Source: Formicarius rufipectus | Lineage: Eukaryota > Chordata > Aves > Passeriformes > Formicariidae | Direction: 5' to 3' | DNA: 64,000 nt | NCBI GenBank assembly: GCA_013399695.1 | Contig: VXAU01000760.1 | Coordinates: 3,341,610 to 3,405,609, forward strand | Translations under genes and position numbers: made by a program | Shown here: positions 38,401 to 51,100 of the stretch, one piece after another | Position numbering within the stretch: position 1 is the first letter of the stretch | How the letters are laid out: each line of letters opens with the position of its first letter | Notes under the pieces: generated by a model | What the model saw: the letters and a program-made list of their open reading frames with translations, nothing else | The model's database searches: none | What the model was told of the DNA's origin: nothing

Positions 38401-41400
38401 AGACCCTGCTGCTGTGAAGGTTGCTGTGTGACTGAGACCCACAGGAAGGAGCGTTCCAGTACACAGGTTGTTCTTTTCTCCTCTGTAGCAGGACAGAAAT
38501 AATGCAGTGTTGCTCTAGTTTTCTTTGCTTAAACCCATTATTACCAATGAACTCTCTCATTGTAGATATTGTTCACAGTGTATTATAGAGAGGACATTGC
38601 AGGTTGATTTGCATTTTTCTAGCAGCAGATACATTTGCTAAAATGTGGCACACTGCTATAAAATATGGAACAACATACAAGCTTGCAATAGTGTATTCTT
38701 TCACTGATGCAAAAAAAAAAAATCTATAGATAGCTATGATGTCTTGTTTGTATCTTATGAGACAGACTCTGAAAGAGTACTTTAAATTTTTATTTTTTTT
38801 ATTCTATAAAGAATAAAATGATTGGATTATCTAACAATACATGCATTATTCTTTTATTTAGGTGGCATTTCTTTCTTCGGTGACCCTGGCAGGCCAAGGG
38901 ACTACTATTCGGGTGAGTACTCTCATCCACTTAACTAAAAACTTACTCCAGCTTTAAAAATAATTTTTGCTAATGATAGAAAACCTATAGAGGAGCTAGT
39001 TAAATGAAACATATATAGTATACAGAATATTCTGCACACATGTATACTTGCTGCACTTGTATTAATTCTCTGGGCATGGCTCACCTTTGCCGTTTAGAGA
39101 CGTGTGTGTTGGATGTATTTTGTACAAAAAGCTTAAGCCTCAAATTAAGGTCATGACTTCCTAAAGTGATACCTCAGGGAAATACCCCTTTTGCAGAGGG
39201 CATAGCAGTGGGAAAATTGTGTCTACAGATAGCAGTCCTTTGGACCTTGGTAAATCTACCCTTCTCTTGCAAATTCATCTGTTCCATTCTAGGACTTTTT
39301 TTCCCTTCCCACAAGGAACTTCTTCCTTTAAATACTTTTTGAAAATTTACATGCTAAAAACCTGCTCCTCACCAGGGTAAATTTAGGCTTTGCAGTTTAT
39401 AGATGGATAGTTGGAATTCTGGCATGCTTGGAGTGTATCACATTTGATTCACTTCTCATGCAGAACATTGATTGTATGTGGAGTGCACACAAGTAATAGG
39501 TTGGAGGCCTTGTCTGTGAGGGCAGAATTGGAGTTGGCTGTGAGAAGGGCTGTGTGTTGGATCCAAGCTAAGGGATGTGTAGCCTGGCATATCTTATCTC
39601 TCGCAGGGATTTAGGCTCTTTCCTAGGCATATGCTGTAAGCACAGGATAAATACATAGAGATAACTCTCTCAATTATCTGCCAATGTGCAGTGGCTTGTG
39701 GCTTAAAGATGTTCTCAGCAGAAAGTTTTATGGGGGAATTTTGTCTTTAATAGCCCTCAGTAGATTCTTCTTCCATCCATTTCTCAAAAACTCTTTGAAC
39801 CGACATGAACACTTAACACCTACAGCATCAGAGAAGAATAATTTCACAGTTTATTTCCTGGTGTAGAATCTGTCACTTTTGTTTGTTTTGAACCTGCTAA
39901 CTGCTAATTTCATTTGATGCCCGTTAATTCTTCTCTGAGAAGGGATACTAAAACTTTGTTCCTTATGTACTTCTGTCATGTTCTTTGCAGTTCTATAGAT
40001 TTAAGTCCTGTACTCACAATGATCATCTTTTCTCTCCGTTTGGTAAATTGGAGTATGTATGTTGATTGTAAGAAAACTATTCCCTGTATTTGATCATTCT
40101 TACTGTTCTCTGATGTTTAGTCATGCAGGGTTTTTAATTTTGTGTAGTCTTTTTTAATTGAGATGTGCTTGCTTTGAGCCAATGTTATAGCTGCTTTTAT
40201 CCTCCCTGATGGATTTTTCTCTTCCACAATCTATCTCAAATTTTATTATTACATTAAATTCCCACAAGCAGGATCTTGGGCCCTTGAACATTTTTGAAGC
40301 TCTGTTTTATAATTCCTAAAAGAAAGATCTTAGCCTGCTTTCATACCAACAGCAGCAAGGATTGTTCCAGCTTAGAAGTGTATTTATCCAAGATTTTCAT
40401 TATTCCAATTCTCAAGTCATAAAACATTTGATCCAAAGGCCAGCAAAGAAAGAAAACAGAATTAATACTGTGAAGTGAAACAAGATGTGAACATACAGTG
40501 AGCATGAGCTGCCTGTTTCTGTGACTGGCAGTGTCAGCCCAGTTAAAGAAGTTCACCCAGCAGCAGGTGCTGCTCAGCCCAGCAGGGCTGGGTGTGCTGC
40601 TTTGCTCTGTACTCCACATCCACGAAATCTTCTCTCAGTGTCCCAGGATAGCAGGCTGGATGGGAACTCTAAAGATTTATATTGGAAAAAGTACTTCAAT
40701 AGCTAATGAAGATAAGAATTTGTAGTTGACATTTAAACTCCATGATGTATTACAACCACTGCACAAACACCAGCTGCTTGGAGCTTGGGTGGGTTTAAAA
40801 GACCACCCTTGTGGAACAGGAGCAGATTCTGAATAGCCCTTAATATTTTCTTTTCCAGCACTTCCTAAGTAGGGAAAATGTAAGAGATTTCATTTAAAAA
40901 ATGTATCTACCATGATTGGGGAATACATAGCACCTGAGGGAAAAGCTTTAGTATGCTGACAGCAAGGAAGGCTGGGAGAGGTTTGCATGTTTTGGGCAGT
41001 CCCCAAAATAGCCATGCTGTTGCTTTGAGCTGTTGTGGACATAGGGCAGATGGAGACAGTTAACCTGTATTATCCTATCTTCCAAGCTTTGCTTTAGTTG
41101 TAGCTATTTAATTTTTTTTAGACTTAATTTTCTCTAAAATGACTTATAACTGCAATTAAAATATATTTATGTTCGTTCCTTGTTCATGTACTTTGTAATT
41201 TTCTTTCATCCTATTTGCAGAAGTCTTAATGGAAGATTTAACCTTTTGCTTGGTATATGATATATGTAATACATTTGGCCATCTGTGAATTAAGGAAACT
41301 GGCTCTAGTGTCATAGGCTAATGATGCATATATTGATGAATTTTTCACTTTCTGACATTGCTGATTTATTAGGATTTGCCTTTAAATACCAATTTCAGTG

Positions 41401-44400
41401 GAAAAATAGATAAAGTTATGGTCAGAACAGATTTTAGGAAACAGTTCAAGGAAACAGCTTTAGAAGAAAAAATGTTTTAAATGTAATTTTAACACATTTA
41501 GTATTTAGTAGATGAATTAGGTTTTCTCTAAATGCAGTTCATGAATAAAGTATTAGGACATTTATTTTGATGAATAGGAACACCTTGAACATATTGATGA
41601 TACCAAACTGTTTCTCATTGTGAAATAAAAGATTACAGCTTTCTGAGCACTTGCAATGATGACAGTGTGAAATATCAAACGTAGAAAAAATTTACAGTAA
41701 TAAAACAAACTTAAAATACAACATCCTTTTTCTTTTATCAAGTAATTTCATGCTTCTAGTACCAGGATTCTTATAGTCTTCATGCATGAAGTTTTGCAGC
41801 CTACAGAATATAAATTTCTAGCTGAGAAAATGTTAATTCAGATTAACCTAAAGCAGAGGAGAAGGAGGGGAATGCCTGAAGATTCCATCCAAAGTGCATA
41901 GACAGAACAGCTAAATGCTGTCCTACAGTCAGTTTTCACTGCAGGTGTGTGAAAATTCTCCCAGTGCCATTTGTGAGTTCCAAAAGAAAAAATTGGAAAT
42001 GGGCAGAATCGCATTTTTTTCTGTGTGTGTGTGTAATATATCTGTGTGCTCAAACATGTATATATCAAATATATGTAGCCATGTTTGCGTCGTACAGAGG
42101 AACTGATACACACCTTTGTAGAATATTGTACAGTCACTCTGTTCAATTTTACCTGTTTTTTCCTGTATAGCTTTATGACAGGATATTGCTACTTTTATTT
42201 AGTTTAGGGTTCTGGATTTTTTTCTTTCACAGAATAATTACTTTTTAAAAATAATATATTTGTCCTCACTTTGTCATATCTACTTGTTATTAATGACAGA
42301 ACCTTCACATGTTCCACATGGAATTGATAGAACTAATGAAAGAACATAAGACTTACCGATGTTAATAATCTGAAGATAAAAGGAATTTATGTACTGTACT
42401 TGTTTCATACAGACAGATTTCCACTTTCCTAATTTTGAAAAAATTCTGTATAATTTTCTCTTCTGTAGCAATAATTTTCAATTCTGTACTTTAGTTCAAA
42501 ATCCCTTGTTCAGCCGTCTGGAAATTAAAATACAAAAGCTTTGTATTTTGAAGATTCAAAAATAGAAATGGAAATATGAATAGAAGAATAATAGAAAATA
42601 AGAAAATAATAGGAAAATAACACTTTTCTACATAGTTTTTTTCAGTTCATGTTTTCTGTGCTCAAGCAAGATCAGATAGTGTTGTGAAGAGTCCCAATTC
42701 TCTAGCCAAGCAATTTTTATTTTCTTTTCCGTTGGAATCCCAAGTGTTTGGATGGATGATGGTTTGTGCTGGGTTTTGGCATACTTTGCAAGTGGCCAGG
42801 AATTGCTGGTTGTCAGCAGAGCAGTGTCAGTGATGGGACACTGCAGGACACCTACAGGGTGCTGGGTCTTTGCAGGGCAGGTTTGGCTGTGCAGTGGCAC
42901 GGCCTGAGCTGGGTTTAGGGCTGCAGGAATCAGCAGGAATCTTCTGTGCCTTTTCTAGGTCCAAGCACCCCTCGAATTTCTTGATATTGGCTCGTGGTCA
43001 CTGTGGGGAAGGGAGAGACAGGTGGGGGAAAGCCTGAAATCTGCTGGTGTTGCTGTGCTAGTGACATTAATAAGGTGTCCAAGTGTTGACAACTAAAAGT
43101 TAAAGGAGGTGCTGAAAACTCTTTCAATTTCTGTGTGAAACTTGTTAATAATGACAATTCTATGACAATTACTTACAGCAATTATAAAAAATTGAGGTGT
43201 TTTATCTCTTTTCTGTTGTTTTCCCCTCTCCTATTACCATAATCTGGCTTTGTAAATTAGAAATGAATTCATGGCATCTAAGTAATTGAATCCTATTATT
43301 ATTTTGCTTTCCCTAATTAAAGTGATATGTGGAAGAAGGATAGTATAAAGATAATATCTGATTTCACACCTGCCTACTGAGTAGCAGCAATTTACTTTTT
43401 TGATTTTTGTGTTCATTTCACAGACTATTATGGCTATTACCCAGGTTATCAGTACAGAACTCCAAGGAACTACTATGATTATACTGGTGGGCTCACTGAA
43501 GAGGAACAGCTTGAAAGGGCAGTGCTGAACAGTCTTAATGAAAGAGGTAGGACTTTCATGGCATTTTGTATCTTAAGTTATAATTCATACTGAGAAAGGA
43601 GTCAGGAGGGAAAACAAGATGTATTCCTCATTATTTTCAGTATTTTGGGCATGTCTTTGGGAACAGGTGAAAATTTCCTGGTAAAGTTTTCAGAGAATGT
43701 AGTGTGAGGTGCAGGATCCTTCTTTTAGTAAAACTGCTTACTGTCTGATTACCTTACTACTCACATGGTGAAAGAAATGCCTTTCTAACAAAAACCCCTT
43801 GAGTGACTAAGTTGCTGTGCCAAAAACTTTAAAATGCTCTAAAAAGTGGTATGAAGTGGTATAATAGAAAAATGGATGTTGCCAATATTTGAACTGTGTG
43901 TGTGTAGGTTTTTTGCTTTTTATACAGATGTAATTGACAAGCAATATGCTGATTTTTATCTCTTCTCACACTCCTTTTCTACCTCAAAGGAAGGTACATA
44001 GTTGAAAAATCTGGAAAAAAAAAATTTAGTAATAAAAAATGATGTTTGTTTTTAACTAGTATAAAATGCATAAAATATTTTCAGTAGGATATATTTTTTT
44101 CTTTTTATAATGCAAGTGAAATGAAGAGGAAAAGAGTGATTTGTAGAAACTATTACTCGGTCTCTGAAAACTTCAAGCCTTGAGGGAAAATCTGTTTAAC
44201 CTGACGAACAGCATCACATGTAATGTGATTAAAACATCACATGTAAAATTCATGTCAGTTATGCAATATTTTTATATTGAATGATAAAGGTCAGAAATTA
44301 ATATAGTGTGTGTTGTCTGCTGTTGATATGTTTTTTCAGTCAAATGTTGCTTCCTCTTCAATGTCTGGCATGGCAAAGTGGATTTTTGTGGGAAGTCAGC

Positions 44401-47400
44401 CATAGGCTTTAGGCACTCAATGTAAGAAATGTGCAAGATTTCTTTTAAATCTGGTGAAGCTCTAACATTTAATCTTAGGAAAAATAATCATGTGACTGAA
44501 TATCCCATCAACATAATTTTCCTTTGTCATAATCTTGGTAGTTCATCTTCCTGGGGGCAAGGGAACCATTCATTAGTAAAGAGGTACAGAAGCCTCTGCT
44601 TGTACCTGCAGCCCTTCAAATGCAGAGCACCATTCATACATCTCCACTTAAAAATTAATTTACACCACTGTTATGGCTGTCAGAGAAATACCAGGCACAA
44701 TATGAAAACCACTATCCTGACAAATCATCATCATTTTTACTTTCACACCTTCTGTGATCCTATTTTTTATTATGAAGAACATATTGTGTTATCTGGAAGA
44801 TGGTTTGAAAAAGTCAGCAGATGAGGCAAAATTGTGATAGAAAAAAAACATTTCCAGTTTGAGAAACTCATTAACATATTGCTTAAAGTAAATACAGCTT
44901 TTTGCTTTATTAAGTTTGCATCTATTGTGAGAGTGACTTGGGAGGCAGAAGGGCAGACTTTTAGGGAGGTAAGGTGGTTTTTTAAGGGATTTTTTTTCTT
45001 GTCATCTTCATTTTTGTGTTCACGTTTCCTGTTCTGCGTAAGTGTCCCTCAGCATTGTAAAGCTAGAAACTTAAAAAATCCCCTAACATGTTCTACAGCA
45101 AGATTATTACCTTAGTGTATTTGTTCTACAAATTAATGCAATCTGAGCAGTCCCATTTCAATCAAATCTTAAAAGATATTTGAAAGCTAAGATTCTCACT
45201 AAGCCAGTAAAATAGCACTTAGTCTATCTGGCCTGTCAGCAGAATATAGTGAATTAGTTACTCTTCATGCTATCCTACGAATTTTTAGAAATTAACAAAA
45301 TAGAAATATGTTGCCCTATGTAATTTTGGGAAGGAATGGGTCTAAAATGGGCTTTATTGTAAGGGATACTGTTTGTTTTACTGTCTTTTTAACACGATAT
45401 TTTGCATAATTTTTAACACTGAGTTTGAGAAAGAAATTCTTCAAAATTTTTAGTATTAAGAGTTTTGAAATGTTACCTGCAAGAATGAGCTATTTTTGTG
45501 GTATATTTTTAAACTGTTAAGAAAACAGAATACTAATAACAATGATAAAATTCTGATAATATAAATAAGTAAACAGTATGCACTCGAAAGCCTTCCATGT
45601 ATCAGTGTGAAATATCTGCAACTTTCATTGGTAGTCTCAAATAATCTGTAATAAGTATAGTGAGTATTTTTTGTCTACTGGTTGGTTTTGGACAAAGATA
45701 ACTTCTCTGCTGTAAGAGGGAAGATATACTTGTTTGGAGAATAATTTGATGAAACATGAGATAGAATTTAAATGGCATCTTACCAATAGATGACTGTGGC
45801 TCTCCAAGTTGTACTTTTGAGTTCATTTTGAGACAACAGCATTTCCTAACACTATGGTAGTGCCTGGTTAGAGTTTTAAGCCTCAGACAAGTGAAGCAGA
45901 AAAATGTATCATTGTCTGTTGTTTCCAATATAATTTGTGTGATCAGATATACAGAGATCTTATTTTCAGTGGCTTCACAAGAGTGCTGTATTTTGCTCTT
46001 TGTCCTACCTGCTGGAGCACTTTAGTTTGGACAGGCAAGACTTTAGAGTTGAACTCTTTAAAATATTTCCTTAAACAAGCTGTGTAAAGGTTAAAGTTGC
46101 CTGTAGGCAGATCTCTTGTTTTACAAAGGAAGTAATATAGAGCATGTCATTGATCAGACCTGCTTTAGGGCCACAGAGGAGGAGATGAAATTTACTGGGC
46201 TAATGGGAATTAGGATATTCTTCCCCATCAGTTAGTCTGAAAAATAATTAGCTTGAATGAGCACTGTCCTTTGAACACAATACATTTTCCCTAAAGCATG
46301 AACATTCAGAGGTTCTTGCAATTACATGGATGATGAAACAGGTACTTAACATGACAAAAAATTACATAAAATAATTTGAAATAGAGAGCTAAATGGTTGT
46401 AAAAGCAGATACCACAATCAATTTAGGTCTCTTATCATTTTTTTTCCCCAACTATGACATTTAAACTATCACAGTTGCTTTGTAACTTGGACAACAAAGT
46501 GTTGCAGTAATTTCAATTGATTTTTAGTATTATTTTCATCCTTAGCTGGACAAGTTACATTGATTATGGCTTTTAGGCCATGAAATGTAGCACTATATTG
46601 TAACATTGGATTTAGAATGTTGATCCAGTGTTTATAAATTGATTTATAAATTGCTGTGATAGTATCCTGCTAAGCTAATAAGAGAATCAGTGACATAATA
46701 CAGAATTTCCTGGTATCAGTTGTTGTCCACAACTGAAAATTAATTCATATTGAGACATGCTTTGAGTTTAAGCTTAGTAATTACTATAGTCCTATACATG
46801 GGTTATCGAACCTCCCAGAAAGATACAGAATTTGTTTATTGAAAATGTCTTTAATAATAATAAGTATCTAGTGCAAGAAAAGAAATCTGTAGGCTTGTTT
46901 GAGATTTCTGTGGGCAACAATTTTAAGATCTCAAAGTATCATAGTGATTTAGGTCCATTTGCTGAAAGGAACTGTTACTTATACTTTTTTCCATTCCTAG
47001 TTTAAATGTGTTGTAGTTTTAGCTGCCTCAAACAAGAAGCCATTTAAACAACTTTATTTTTTTTTCTCAAGAGTTTGTTGTTTTGCTTTGTGTTGTGGGT
47101 TTTTTTTAATTTTTTTCCAATAATTCTGTTTTCTTTTTCAAATTGCAATAATTCTTCCTTTACTTAAGAAAATAATTCTGAATTTGAAAAAATACAGCTT
47201 TTGATATTTAAACGCCTTTTCCAGTGAAGTTCAAATATATGGCTGCCACTTTTGTTTACTACTGGTATTAGTGGCCACCCTTACTGTAACCCCAGTATGA
47301 CCATCTCTCTCATGTATTGTTTACTTGCTGTTCTGCTCACAAGAAATATCCTGATTAGTGTGGGATGTGGATTTGGATTTTTCTTGTGGTGGGTGTTGGG

Positions 47401-48074
47401 GATTTTTTGTGAGTTGAACTTGTGTGTCTGACTTTCAATCTCAGTAATGTTAAGAATCTCTTGTGAACTCATGTTTCTGCACAAAGACGTTTCCTTCTTA
47501 AGACTAAGATTTTTAAACATGAGGGTGATGATCCTTATAGTTTGTGATTAAAGAGAAATACCTGGAAGTATCAAATATAGATATTTCTCTTATATTTTAC
47601 AATGAAACAGTCTATAATGCATTTCTTTAGTTTTAACTTAAAGCTAAACAAAAAACCCATCCACTCAGAAGTTTTTAGATGGCCAGGTATAGGATAGTCA
47701 TAGGTGTGTTTGGTGCAGTCAGGAAATATCTTGGCATCTGGCTTACCCGTTCTCTGAGTTTGCTTCTACTGAGAGAGGATCTTTTATTAGTAGTCTCTGG
47801 AATTTTCCAGATCCATGGAAGATTGTGCAATAGTAATGAAACTTGTGTGATAAAACTAGAGAAATGCTGTATAATTCCTTTTTTCCCCCAGTCAGTGTTA
47901 TCTTTCCCTTCTGCAGTTGTAGAAGTGCCAGTCATTGCATGTAATTATGCTGCTTTTTTGTAGAAATACCTTAGCTAATAAGCTCAAATGTGCCATGCAA
48001 CTTTTCTGTTGGGTTTTGAATTTTTTGTTTGTTTGTTTGTGTTTTTGTTTGTTTGGGGTTTTTTGTTTTGGTTT

Positions 48075-48109
<35 letters not shown>

Positions 48110-51100
48110 CAGATTTGGTNTTTTTAGGTTCAGACTGTGTATGGTCCCAGGTACCCAACACACTTCTTGCTAAAAGGCTTTCTCTGTTGAGTAGAGCTCA
48201 CATTCTAAGTATCTTTCTAAAACTGCAACTGTGCTCTACAATCCTGATCAGCACTTTCTTAAGACAAATTTCCAGGAAAATAAATCAGTATATTTTTATC
48301 GTTTCCACACCAAGTTTTGGCAACAGTAGCAGACAGCTTGCAACATGAAGCATGGCCAGAATTCTGTTACAAATATTTAATGAATGTTCTTCCATCTATG
48401 TCTTCATAAATACAGTGGTTGATGTAGGATAAAACAGGGTTGCTGCAAATTAGAACCAGAAACCTGATTCTCTTGACAGTTGTGAGAAAAGTTCACCAAA
48501 TAGGTAAGATGCACCATTAAGCCTTTCACCCTGGGCTTATCTTTAAAACTCATGACCAAGTATCAGTTATGAAGTACTGTGGGATAAAGAACAGTTCTGG
48601 AAGGTGGGTACCAAAGGGTATTAAGAGACTGTTCAAGATTGTTCTTGCTTGCTCCTCTAACAGTCCTGTTGTGTCTGGTTTCACTGTATGTTTCTTTCCT
48701 TCAGAATTCATTACCCTCAAATAACTTCCTGCTAATTTCATTTGTCATTTATCACCTGTTCCACAGGCTAGCACAGGGACAGGAGTTACTTCCATTTCTC
48801 CCCTTCACCACTTTCTGTTCAAGTCTGTAGCTGAGGCACATTGGCACCAGCACCAGAAAGAATAGTTTGTTTCATAGCATGACAAAATTCTTTCATGCAT
48901 TGGCAGAAACTCAGTGGGCAGTGTTTCTACTGTGGGAATTCACTCTTCACATCACACCAGATACTGTCCATCCCAGCAGTGCCCCACAAAACCACAAATC
49001 CAAGGGAAGGGGTGCAAATGTGAGTAACAATCTACAAAAAAACAAACAAACAAAAATTAGTTAAGGTGGTCTCATGGGTCAGTATTAACAGTTTTACAGT
49101 CTACTTTCCAAAGCTGTTGTGCTGGTTACTACACAGTTCCTCACGTAAATCTTGGTGTGGATCAGGTGCTGGAGGAAGAGCTGGGCAGGTGCTCAGCATC
49201 AGCAGTGGCAGTCCAGGCTGCTGAGCTGAGTGTGAAACCTCCTGGCTTTCTCGTCCAACAGCTGCTTGTTTGTTCATAGTGGGGGAGAAATACGTTAAAA
49301 AGAGAGAACACTCATTGTTGGCACCTTCATTTCAGATGGTGATTCATCAGCGTGCTGAGCAACCTGGGAGTGAGTGCCCAAAGCACCATCTGTGGGGCAC
49401 TGTGGGTTCAGAGGGAGGGACTACAATGCCTAAATACAGCAAGGACTTTAAGTATCATAAGCACTTCTATTAACACGTAGATGAAAATGTTTAAGGTTTT
49501 TAAAGCTTTGTCTGTATTACATTAATACAGGTTCAGTTACACTGGTTGCAATGACAGTGGTTTCCTTGTTTTGGTCCCAAGTGCTTTGTGAAGTTCAGTA
49601 ACAGAAGAAACCCCCAGGCAGAGTGACACAGTGGGGTCAGGAGGGTCTCCGTCTTCTGTATTCACAGAACACAGTTCTATTTCACAACAGAATTAATTTT
49701 AAAATCTGCTATGTAAGGGTTAATGTTTTGTTCTTTGTTGTACTATATCCTTAGGTTTTGTCTGTCATCTGGTGTTTTTGCAGTCTTCTAAATACTTTAA
49801 ATACAATCTGAAAATCCATTAGTCTTCACATTTTTTTGCTGATGTGCTGAAAAGTCTGTGTTTGTTTCTTGCACAGACATCAGGTGGTGTTTCGGTAGTA
49901 GCAGTGGCCTAATTACCATTTCTGAACACTGTAGCTTATAAATATTTTGGTAAGATAAAGGTGTTATTTCATTAATATTTCTGCTGTAATTAGAAAGAAA
50001 AGGTGTCAGGGAACTATTTTAGGTAACAGGATAATTTAAATACATGCAGATACAAATACATGTATTTAAGCCTTCACATCCAGACAGCTTTGCTTCTCAC
50101 CATATTGTTTGATGTAAAATAAGATCTTTTCTTGAATACAGAGCTTTCCAAAATATATTATCAGTCTTCTCTTTTTGGGTCAACACTTAAATAGCATTTT
50201 GCATCTTTTTTTAAAACACCTCATTCTAATCCTAGTAATTATTAAAGCACTTGCATATTTGAAGGGTTGAGCATATTTTACTGGGACTTTGAAAGTATTC
50301 ATATACACTGTGTAAGTAGTATCTGTTTTCTTATGTGACAATTAACCAAGGGTGCTGTATAGAAAAATAAATGTTTGATATTTAATTGAAAATGTCACTA
50401 CTGAAAAGAATTTTAAAAATGCAAATGTTTTCTTAATTATTATAATTTAAAAAAGTTTATCAAACTTTTGCATTACAATGCAGTTTTGACCCTGTGTGGT
50501 GCAGGTGAAAGTTTCAAGAAATACTGATGGCTGGTTTATTATCTTTGATGCTAATTTGCTTATCCTTAACACTAATTAAGCTCAGAACGCAGACTTTCAT
50601 TTTTGTTTCCCAGAGCCCCTCAGCTGAGCTGCTGTGTGTAACCACAACCTTGGAATTGTTTCTTTTCTTGATGACTTAGTAAGAATTGTGGAGAGCTGCT
50701 GGAATAGCCTGTTCTTGCCTCCTTTTGAGGTGCTGGGACAGAGAACTGTCAGTCCTGGTGTGCTCTTGCTGCTCAGATTGTTTTCCTTACAGTTCTGTCT
50801 CACTGAGCTGCCACGTGTCCTCTCCTTCTGAAACTGCTGCCAGCTGAGGATGGGAGCTGTGTGTGCATCTGCTGTGGGTCTGCACATGTTGGGCTCAGTG
50901 CTAAAAACAAGTTTTGCCAGAAGTAACTGCTGAGGACATTCAAATAGTTTAACAATCTGGAGTTCGCTATATAGAGATTGTGAAAAATGTGAATGCTTGT
51001 TAATAACAGGCTAATGCTTGTTAGGTGCTCGTTTGGTTGTGGTTTGTTGGTTTGTGTTTTTTAATTGGTTTGGGGGTCTTTTGGAAATAGTAGTGGTAGC

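Noticed and set aside
40555..40605. Palindromic GCTG-rich patch in an intron as a functional hairpin
   Set aside because: The arms are imperfect and the composition alone explains the self-complementarity; no supporting context.
47898..48348. Open frames with poly-Phe or poly-Lys near 48 kb
   Set aside because: They run through a poly(T) tract and an undetermined base; low-complexity artefact within an intron.
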